Shown here in pieces: positions 1 to 4,092 of a stretch of DNA of 6,018 nucleotides. The stretch comes from Bacteroidota bacterium. GTDB lineage: Bacteria > Bacteroidota > Ignavibacteria > UBA10030 > UBA6906. The translations under genes were made by a program, and so were the position numbers. Numbering within the stretch: the first letter of the stretch is position 1; every line of letters begins with the position of its first letter. The stretch spans positions 1 through 6,018 of the forward strand of contig DPLS01000283.1 in NCBI GenBank assembly GCA_003541875.1, given 5' to 3'. The notes beneath the pieces were generated by a model, which made no database searches, was not told where the DNA came from, and worked only from the letters and a program-made list of their open reading frames with translations.

Positions 1-230
1 TCTGTGTCTTCGGGGTCCATCATACCGCCAGGAAATGAGACTTGACCTTTGTGTGTTTCTACCAGTTCGGTACGCTTTGTAAAGAGCAGCTCCGGAGTCG
101 GGGTTCGGAAGATTATCGGCACGAGAACGCCGGCTCTATTGTACCCACTCATCGATAGCGACTTGCGGAGGTTGTTTCCAGCGTACGTTGCGAGCCTTGC
201 GCGAAGCTCGACAGTAGAAATGGCATTCAT
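1..230 (-). CDS. Nudix hydrolase, CoA pyrophosphatase type (N-terminal part, runs off the left edge)
   Basis: Reading the minus strand from an ATG at 230-228 gives 76 uninterrupted codons to the window edge, beginning MNAISTVELRARL. The later part reads RAGVLVPIIF, then LLFTKRTELVETHKGQ, then VSFPGGMMDPEDTE. This is the entry to the CoA-pyrophosphatase branch of the Nudix superfamily (NudL/NUDT7-like, formerly UPF0035): a strand carrying a TKR-type sequence, the H-x-G-Q-V-S-F-P-G-G signature, and the acidic D-P-x-D stretch. The Nudix box proper (G-x5-E-x7-REUxEExGU) would lie just beyond the edge, so catalysis cannot be checked. Family members hydrolyse CoA and its thioesters, or related nucleoside diphosphate derivatives, in the cytoplasm. 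The frame stays open upstream of the ATG, but the protein similarity starts near it. No Shine-Dalgarno sequence is visible. The gene is transcribed away from the phospholipase-like gene. The family is confident; the substrate is not. Confidence 0.85.
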   Translation of the reverse strand, partial: MNAISTVELRARLATYAGNNLRKSLSMSGYNRAGVLVPIIFRTPTPELLFTKRTELVETHKGQVSFPGGMMDPEDT

Positions 231-239
231 CGTGGATTG

Positions 240-245
240 AATATA
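240..245 (-). promoter_or_regulatory. Candidate -10 box (TATATT) for the Nudix gene
   Basis: On the minus strand TATATT lies only 9 nt upstream of the ATG at 230. A weak -35-like TTGCGG precedes it with a 16-nt spacer. If used, it would give a leaderless or nearly leaderless mRNA, consistent with the absence of a Shine-Dalgarno sequence. The evidence is pattern matching only. Confidence 0.2.
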
Positions 246-288
246 GGAAATCAGGAATAAACCGCAACGTGTGTGACCATCTTGTCGA

Positions 289-317
289 TTGCAACTGCCC
301 ATGGACTCTCGTATATT
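289..317 (+). promoter_or_regulatory. Candidate sigma-70-like promoter of the secreted phospholipase-like gene
   Basis: TTGCAA (289-294) and TATATT (312-317) are separated by exactly 17 nt, matching the consensus hexamers at 4/6 and 5/6 positions. Transcription would start near 324, about 34 nt upstream of the GTG start at 358. The -10 lies within a sequence, TCGTATATTG followed by TAGACC, that recurs upstream of the copZ-like gene. In Bacteroidota the housekeeping sigma factor prefers a -7 element TAnnTTTG, which TATATTG resembles only in part, so the call is tentative. Confidence 0.35.
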
Positions 318-357
318 GGCATAGACCAAAGAGCTATAAACCTACCACGGAGAGCGT

Positions 358-1485
358 GTGCGAAAAATCCTGCCAGTCATAGGTGTTGTCATAATTGTTG
401 GAATCCTCTATCTCGACGCTTTCGGTTGGGGATCGAATGGACACCGGTTCATCAACCGCAACAGTGTCTACCACTTACCCAACCAGATGCAGCTATTCAT
501 TCAGGACAGTTCGTTCTTTGCCCTCCACGCTTCGGATGCGGACGGTCGGGTGAACTCCAGTGATACCAGCCTGTATGCCGAGGCCCCCCGACATTATCTT
601 GACATTGATGACTACCCGAACTTCCATAACCTTCCCCACAGTCTTGATACGCTCATTGCTCTCTACGGATGGGAGCGCGTGAAGGATAATGGAACTCTTC
701 CATGGGCGACGATGTGGAACATGGACTCGCTTGTCAACCAACTGCGTCGCGGCGATTGGACGCGCGCATATCTTACAGCGTCTGACATCGGCCACTATGC
801 CGGTGATGCCCATCAGCCGCTCCATAACACCTGGAATTACAATCCAGGCGGCCTCCACTCGCGTTACGAGTCCACGATGCTCAGCCCGACGTACTATCTC
901 TCCCAATTGTACATTGTGCCCGATTCTGTTCACTATGTGAGTAGCAGAATCAACTTCATCTTCGACTACATCCTGCACTCCAACAGCGTGGTGGATACAG
1001 TGATTCACGGCGACACGTATGCCAAAGCCATTTCCGGCTGGAACGGAAGTGGCACTGCGCCAGCAGCATACTATACAGCTTTGTGGGACTACACACGTGT
1101 CATGACTCTCGATCAAATGCAGCGGGCAACAGAAACGCTTGCCAGCCTTTGGTACACCGCGTGGGTGGATGCGGGATTGATTCTGCCTACCGGTGTGGAG
1201 GCGCCACCGCTGACAAGAGCTATGGAGTTTTCCCTTGCACAGAACTATCCTAATCCATGCAATCCTACAACCACAATATCGTATACGCTTCCAGTCGGGG
1301 GCACTGTTTTTCTCAAGGTGTTTGCACTTGATGGAAGAGAAGTGGCAACGCTCGTCAGCGAGAACCAATCGGCGGGTCGGCAGCAAGTTGTCTTTGACGC
1401 TTCTCGTCTTGCAAGCGGCGCGTATGTGTATCGCCTGCAACTTGGTGGCTTCGCTCAGACAAAGAAACTTCTTCTCCTGAAGTAG
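358..1485 (+). CDS. Secreted zinc-dependent phospholipase C / S1-P1 nuclease-like protein with T9SS sorting domain
   Basis: This 375-residue protein has three visible parts. Residues 1-23 form a signal peptide: MRK, then a hydrophobic run, ending AFG. Residues 24 to about 280 are a trinuclear-zinc hydrolase of the PLC/P1-nuclease fold, with W24 and H29 (WGSNGH), a candidate Asp in ASDADG (60-62), H79, then H146-x3-D150-x5-H156 (HYAGDAHQPLH), and H167-x3-E171. Residues about 290-375 are a T9SS type A sorting domain. Cleavage after G23 would leave W24 as the N-terminal residue, which in this family binds zinc through its amino group. W-x4-H matches P1 nuclease, whereas the final H-x3-E matches bacterial PLC, so the substrate (phospholipid or single-stranded nucleic acid) is undecided. 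The GTG start is supported by GGAG at 349-352 and by the signal peptide that follows directly. The product is probably exported and attached to or released from the cell surface. Confidence 0.85.
   Translation: MRKILPVIGVVIIVGILYLDAFGWGSNGHRFINRNSVYHLPNQMQLFIQDSSFFALHASDADGRVNSSDTSLYAEAPRHYLDIDDYPNFHNLPHSLDTLIALYGWERVKDNGTLPWATMWNMDSLVNQLRRGDWTRAYLTASDIGHYAGDAHQPLHNTWNYNPGGLHSRYESTMLSPTYYLSQLYIVPDSVHYVSSRINFIFDYILHSNSVVDTVIHGDTYAKAISGWNGSGTAPAAYYTALWDYTRVMTLDQMQRATETLASLWYTAWVDAGLILPTGVEAPPLTRAMEFSLAQNYPNPCNPTTTISYTLPVGGTVFLKVFALDGREVATLVSENQSAGRQQVVFDASRLASGAYVYRLQLGGFAQTKKLLLLK
1225..1482 (+). other. T9SS type A C-terminal sorting domain (region of the preceding CDS)
   Basis: Residues about 290-375 of the phospholipase-like protein read FSLAQNYPNPCNPTTTISY, followed by beta-strand-like segments including VFLKVFALDGREVATLVS, then FDASRLASGAYVYRLQ, and end in a basic and hydrophobic tail (TKKLLLLK). 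This is the pattern of type A C-terminal domains recognised by the type IX (Por) secretion system of the Bacteroidota/Chlorobiota group. The usual Phe after NP is Cys here. No T9SS machinery gene is in the window. Confidence 0.85.
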
Positions 1486-1512
1486 GATGCCTCTGCACCG
1501 CTCTTCCCTACA

Positions 1513-2139
1513 ATGAAGAAAACCAAGTCGACAACGACCACGCTCCACATCAGGAACATGGTGTGCAACCGGTGCATCAAAGTGGTGCGCGAGGAGTTGG
1601 TGAAGCTTGGCCACGATGTCCACACTATTGTGCTTGGTGAAGTCGTTGTTGCTGGCGAACCGGCAGAAGCGGCAATCAGGAAAATCAAGTCTGTTCTCGA
1701 AGAGAACGGATTCGAGCTGATTGAAGATCAACGGGCAAAAACGATTGAGAGAATCAAACAAGTAGTCCTGAAGCTCGTGCGGAGAGACGCCGAGAAGGAG
1801 CCGCTCGGCGTGAAGTACTCTGAGTATATCGCACGAGACATTGGCAAGGACTATCATGCTCTCAGCACGCTCTTTTCATCTGTCGAGAACATCACCATTG
1901 AGCGCTTCATCATCCTCCAACGTATCGAGCGGGCAAAGGAACTTCTCAAGTACGGTGAGTTGACGCTCAGCGAGATCTCGTACACACTGGGCTACAGCAG
2001 TGTGCCACATCTCTCGAATCAGTTCAAGAGTGTAACAGGTTTGACGCCGAGCCATTTCAAGAAGATGGTAGACAACACGCGCCTGCCGCTCGACAAGGTT
2101 ACTTCCACGGCCAGCAAGCCGAGAGCGGACTCAAACTAG
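1513..2139 (+). CDS. AraC-family transcriptional regulator with N-terminal HMA metal-binding domain
   Basis: This 208-residue protein has two domains. Residues about 8-72 have the size and beta-alpha-beta-beta-alpha-beta pattern of an HMA domain, with the metal loop M16-V-C18-N-R-C21 where Cu(+) chaperones carry M-x-C-x-x-C, and a closing ENGFELIED strand. Residues about 100-185 are an AraC/XylS DNA-binding domain with two helix-turn-helix units: a first unit around YIARDIGKDYHALSTLF, the linker helix RIERAKELLKYGE, a second unit around LSEISYTLGYSSVPHLSNQF, and the family ending VTGLTPSHFKK. From memory, similar HMA-AraC proteins are widespread in Bacteroidota. The inferred role is a one-component Cu(+) (or other soft metal) sensor controlling the nearby copZ and copA genes. 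The start lies 27 nt after the preceding stop and has no Shine-Dalgarno sequence; the HMA domain begins almost at once, which supports this ATG. The fold assignment is firm; ligand and targets are inferred. Confidence 0.88.
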   Translation: MKKTKSTTTTLHIRNMVCNRCIKVVREELVKLGHDVHTIVLGEVVVAGEPAEAAIRKIKSVLEENGFELIEDQRAKTIERIKQVVLKLVRRDAEKEPLGVKYSEYIARDIGKDYHALSTLFSSVENITIERFIILQRIERAKELLKYGELTLSEISYTLGYSSVPHLSNQFKSVTGLTPSHFKKMVDNTRLPLDKVTSTASKPRADSN

Positions 2140-2142
2140 AAC

Positions 2143-2246
2143 GTCATTGCGAGGAGCGTTTCTCAGCGACGAAGCAATCTGACCGGATGCTGAGTGAATC
2201 AGATTGCTTCGCTTCGTCCTTGAAATCGGACTGTGCTCGCAATGAC
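2143..2246 (+). repeat. Palindromic intergenic repeat element (about 104 bp)
   Basis: The termini are a perfect 11-bp inverted repeat: GTCATTGCGAG at 2143-2153 and CTCGCAATGAC at 2236-2246. Inside, GAAGCAATCTGA (2171-2182) pairs perfectly with TCAGATTGCTTC (2199-2210) across a 16-nt loop. The element therefore folds as a long interrupted hairpin filling the whole gap between the regulator and the tRNA-editing-like gene. It encodes nothing. From memory, elements starting GTCATTGCGAGGAGC recur between genes in many bacterial genomes; this was not searched. Its right end contains an in-frame ATG (2242) and follows an in-frame GTG (2233), alternative starts for the next gene. It could also act as a weak terminator or mRNA-stability hairpin, but no U-tract follows. 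Confidence 0.85.
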
Positions 2247-2259
2247 AGAAAGCGAAGTT

Positions 2260-2712
2260 ATGGCCAAAGACTACGATCCCCGCATGCATTCTGCAGAGCA
2301 CATCCTGAACCAGACCATGGTGCGGATGCTGAATCGTGGACGTTCGTTCAGCGCGCACATCGAGAAGAAGAAATCCAAGTGCGACTACCACTTTGAACGC
2401 GACCTGACAAAGCAAGAAATCAACGAGATTGAAGGCCGGGTGAACGAGGTGATTGCCGCGAACCTGCCGGTGACGGAGGAATTCATGTCTCGCTCCGACG
2501 CAAGCCAGCAATTTAACCTTACCAAACTTCCGGATGATGTGGGCGACACGCTACGCATCATTCGCATCGGTCACTACGATGCATGCCCGTGCCGGGGAGA
2601 GCATGTCCGCTCGACGAAAGAGATAGGAGGATTTACAATCCTCTCCACGTCATTCGAGAATGGCGTGTTGAGGGTGAGGTTTAAGGTAGTAGACGTTTGC
2701 CCTGGCGGATGA
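2260..2712 (+). CDS. Stand-alone alanyl-tRNA-editing-like protein (AlaX / tRNA second additional domain)
   Basis: From the ATG at 2260 this is a 150-residue protein. It carries the two zinc-binding motifs of the AlaRS/ThrRS editing domain: H-x3-H in MHSAEHILN (H10, H14) and C-x3-H in CPCRGEHV (C111, H115), followed by EIGGFTILS, typical of the tRNA second additional domain. Free-standing AlaX-type proteins hydrolyse mischarged Ser- or Gly-tRNA(Ala) in the cytoplasm. This one is short, with no recognisable glycine-rich or C-terminal extension, so its exact tRNA substrate is unclear. In-frame upstream starts exist at GTG 2233 and ATG 2242, but both lie in or at the palindromic repeat. The ATG at 2260 has a purine-rich AGAAAG 7 nt upstream and the conserved sequence begins soon after. 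An extra Cys (C109) sits two residues before the zinc Cys. No functional link to the copper genes is evident. Confidence 0.8.
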   Translation: MAKDYDPRMHSAEHILNQTMVRMLNRGRSFSAHIEKKKSKCDYHFERDLTKQEINEIEGRVNEVIAANLPVTEEFMSRSDASQQFNLTKLPDDVGDTLRIIRIGHYDACPCRGEHVRSTKEIGGFTILSTSFENGVLRVRFKVVDVCPGG

Positions 2713-2788
2713 CCCCGGGTTACATTTCCCATCTTTTCGCAAATCTAACAACCTTTCTGCCTCCAAGCCTGAATCCGAGATCCCATTC

Positions 2789-2816
2789 TTGACTGGGGCA
2801 CGTTGGTCCCTATAAC
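2789..2816 (+). promoter_or_regulatory. Candidate promoter of the copZ-like gene
   Basis: TTGACT (2789-2794) and TATAAC (2811-2816) each match the sigma-70 consensus at 5 of 6 positions, with a 16-nt spacer. Transcription would start near 2823, giving a leader of about 80 nt before the ATG at 2902. It sits in a 189-bp gap, which suggests the chaperone gene can be transcribed independently of the genes upstream. No convincing operator dyad was found around it. Confidence 0.45.
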
Positions 2817-2854
2817 TCTTTCCCAAAAACCTGTAACGCTCTCTGCCTTCTGCG

Positions 2855-2874
2855 TCGTATATTGTGGGTAGACC
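2855..2874 (+). promoter_or_regulatory. Shared upstream motif TCGTATATTG ... TAGACC (copZ copy)
   Basis: TCGTATATTG (2855-2864) followed four bases later by TAGACC (2869-2874) recurs as TCGTATATTG (309-318) plus TAGACC (322-327, three-base gap) upstream of the secreted phospholipase-like gene. Each copy lies about 30 nt before a start codon (27 and 30 nt). It could be a second promoter with a -10-like TATATT, or a regulator-binding site. No good -35 lies 16-18 nt upstream of this copy. Function is unproven. Confidence 0.35.
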
Positions 2875-2901
2875 TCATCCAGAACATAATGGAATATTGT
2901 C

Positions 2902-3105
2902 ATGAAGAGTGTTGACCTGAAGATCGAAGGCATGACCTGCGGCCATTGCGTGATGCACGTGAAGAAGGAACTGAGCAAGCTCTCCGATGTGAAGATTGAG
3001 GACGTGCAAATCGGAAAGGCGCGAGTACAGTACGATGAGACGAAAGTAGGACCGCAGGATTTTGTCCGTGCCATTGATGAGGCCGGTTACCGGCTGGTGA
3101 CATAG
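2902..3105 (+). CDS. copZ: CopZ-like copper chaperone (single HMA domain)
   Basis: This 67-residue protein is one complete HMA domain with nothing added. It starts MKSVDLKIEGMTCGHC, with the Cu(+)-binding pair C13 and C16 in the M-x-C-x-x-C loop, continues through the helix VMHVKKELSKL and strands around VEDVQIGKARVQYD-like sequence, and ends DEAGYRLVT. That is the usual size and layout for CopZ/Atx1-type cytoplasmic chaperones, which hand Cu(+) to the N-terminal HMA domain of a CopA ATPase; a CopA gene follows about 1 kb downstream. GGAA at 2891-2894, 7 nt before the ATG, is a modest ribosome-binding site. The gene has its own candidate promoter and is separated by 306 bp from the next gene. 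Another soft metal (mercury, as in MerP) is possible, but there is no signal peptide and the neighbouring ATPase is of the copper type. Confidence 0.88.
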   Translation: MKSVDLKIEGMTCGHCVMHVKKELSKLSDVKIEDVQIGKARVQYDETKVGPQDFVRAIDEAGYRLVT

Positions 3106-3168
3106 GGGGTCGATTGTCGCGGATCCTAAAGGATTAGGCGTTCGTTTATGATGACCGAACCAGAGGTC

Positions 3169-3301
3169 CCGAAATCGGCGGCGGTGTGCGGTGGCAAAAC
3201 AATCCCGGATTGCGATTTCAGTGTTTACTGCTCTTTGGTCCGGTACTGAAATCGTATGAATCTGAGTGCGGCATAATCGGTGCCGTGCGTTTCGATTTCG
3301 G
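3169..3301. repeat. Nested inverted repeats
   Basis: The outer arms CCGAAATCG (3169-3177) and CGATTTCGG (3293-3301) are perfectly complementary. Nested inside them, CGATTTCAGT (3213-3222) and ACTGAAATCG (3245-3254) are also perfectly complementary, with a 22-nt loop. All four arms share a GAAATCG / CGATTTC core. Imperfect similarity continues outward: AACCAGAGG on the left resembles the reverse complement of the bases around 3307-3316 on the right. The layout suggests a decayed palindromic repeat or small non-autonomous element rather than chance, but no target-site duplication is evident. Confidence 0.55.
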
Positions 3302-3313
3302 AAGTTCTCTTTG

Positions 3314-3341
3314 GTTACTTTCTCTTCAAAGAGAAAGTGAC
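3314..3341 (+). repeat. Tight hairpin (13-bp stem)
   Basis: Positions 3314-3326 and 3329-3341 pair over 13 bp with a single G-T wobble around a 2-nt centre (in RNA the loop would open to about 4 nt). The core is ACTTTCTCTT with AAGAGAAAGT. No run of T follows on either strand, so it is not a standard intrinsic terminator. It lies 70 nt before the alkD start and would form in the leader of any transcript entering alkD-copA from upstream. It may be a repeat-family hairpin or an mRNA processing or stability site. Confidence 0.6.
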
Positions 3342-3411
3342 AAACATCGAATAGGTCTGGGTCGTAATGAAAGAGCGAATAATAGATCGATCATAAACAT
3401 CTTCAATAGCC

Positions 3412-4092
3412 ATGAGCACGGTGAACAAGATTCTTACTGAACTAAAAGCCCATGCCAACCCAAAGAACGTTGAAGGGATGGCAAGGTACGGAATTACAGC
3501 GAAGAAGGCTTTTGGCGTCTCGGCCCCCGTTCTTTATAATCTCGCAAAGAAGATAGGCAAGGACCACAAGCTTGCGGGAGGGCTGTGGAAGAAGGAGATC
3601 CTGGAGACCCGAGTCCTTGCAGCTTTCATCGAGGAACCGGAGCGGGTTACGCCAGCACAAATGGATATGTGGGTGAAGGATTTCGACTCGTGGGCCGTGT
3701 GTGATGGTGTCTGTCTGCACCTCTTTGTGAAGACACCTCATGCGCACAAGAAAGCAGTTCGGTGGAGTAAGGATGGACGAGAGTTTGTGAAGCGGGCGGG
3801 GTTCGCGCTGATGGCATGTCTCGCCGTTCACGACAAGGAGGCGAGCGATAGAGAATTTGAGAAGTACTTTGCCTTGATCCGTCGGGCGGCTGTTGACGAG
3901 AGGAACTTTGTGAAGAAAGCGGTGAACTGGGCTTTGCGTCAGATCGGGAAACGCAATGCATTGCTCAACAAGAAAGCGATCCGGGTTGGCGAGAAAATTC
4001 GGAGGATTGATTCAAAGAGCGCCCGCTGGATAGCGGCTGATGCACTCCGCGAGCTGAGGAGCAGTTCCGTCCAGAGGAGATTGAAGAAGTGA
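3412..4092 (+). CDS. DNA alkylation repair protein, AlkD-like (HEAT-repeat DNA glycosylase family)
   Basis: This 226-residue, very basic, all-helical protein has the length of the AlkD family. Residues that match the Bacillus cereus AlkD active site can be seen: W94 and D98 in [11 protein letters not shown] (same W-x3-D spacing as W109/D113), R128 in FVKRAGF (R148), and W173 in [10 protein letters not shown] (W187). The segment [20 protein letters not shown] is typical of the family. AlkD excises positively charged alkylated bases such as N3- and N7-alkylpurines without flipping the base. The gene begins with ATGAGC and has no Shine-Dalgarno sequence; the start is supported by the family N-terminus (helix [22 protein letters not shown]). 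Its stop overlaps the GTG start of the copper ATPase by 4 nt, so the two are probably co-translated. Family is secure; substrate range and any link to copper stress are inference. Confidence 0.88.
   Translation: MSTVNKILTELKAHANPKNVEGMARYGITAKKAFGVSAPVLYNLAKKIGKDHKLAGGLWKKEILETRVLAAFIEEPERVTPAQMDMWVKDFDSWAVCDGVCLHLFVKTPHAHKKAVRWSKDGREFVKRAGFALMACLAVHDKEASDREFEKYFALIRRAAVDERNFVKKAVNWALRQIGKRNALLNKKAIRVGEKIRRIDSKSARWIAADALRELRSSSVQRRLKK
4074..4079 (+). promoter_or_regulatory. Ribosome-binding site deciding the copA GTG start
   Basis: GAGGAG lies within the last codons of alkD, 9 nt before the GTG at 4089. It is the clearest Shine-Dalgarno sequence in the window; most other starts here lack one. 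It fixes a GTGA overlap (4089-4092) between the alkD stop and the copA start. Confidence 0.7.

Larger units (their letters stand above)
3106..3411. other. Non-coding spacer between copZ and alkD
   Basis: No credible coding sequence is present; an open frame at 3186-3440 has no family resemblance and runs into the start of the next gene. Near the left end, ATCCTAAAGGAT (3123-3134) is a small dyad with a 5-bp stem and no U-tract, too weak to call a terminator for copZ. The rest holds nested inverted repeats (3169-3301) and a near-perfect hairpin (3314-3341). No strong promoter or Shine-Dalgarno sequence was found in front of the ATG at 3412. Confidence 0.6.

Noticed and set aside
49..240. Plus-strand 63-codon frame at the left end
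   Set aside because: It is antisense to the Nudix coding sequence, whose SFPGG motif is clear on the minus strand; the plus-strand translation resembles nothing.
493..1857. Long minus-strand open frame of 454 codons
   Set aside because: It is antisense to the phospholipase-like gene and the regulator, both of which have clear family motifs. Its translation is Cys/His/Arg-rich with no recognisable domain, as expected of a shadow frame.
2143..2246. CRISPR-like or tRNA-like structure in the palindromic repeat
   Set aside because: There is a single inverted-repeat unit with no regularly spaced direct repeats, and no cloverleaf or CCA-end pattern.
2713..2901. CueR- or CsoR-type copper operator upstream of copZ
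   Set aside because: No convincing long dyad overlaps the candidate promoter, and the 16-nt spacer is not the 19-20 nt typical of MerR-family promoters.
3123..3138. Possible terminator after copZ (ATCCTAAAGGAT dyad)
   Set aside because: The stem is only 5 bp, AT-containing, and no T-run follows.
3186..3440. 84-codon plus-strand frame in the copZ-alkD spacer
   Set aside because: It overlaps the alkD start in another frame, has no ribosome-binding site or family resemblance, and spans the inverted repeats.
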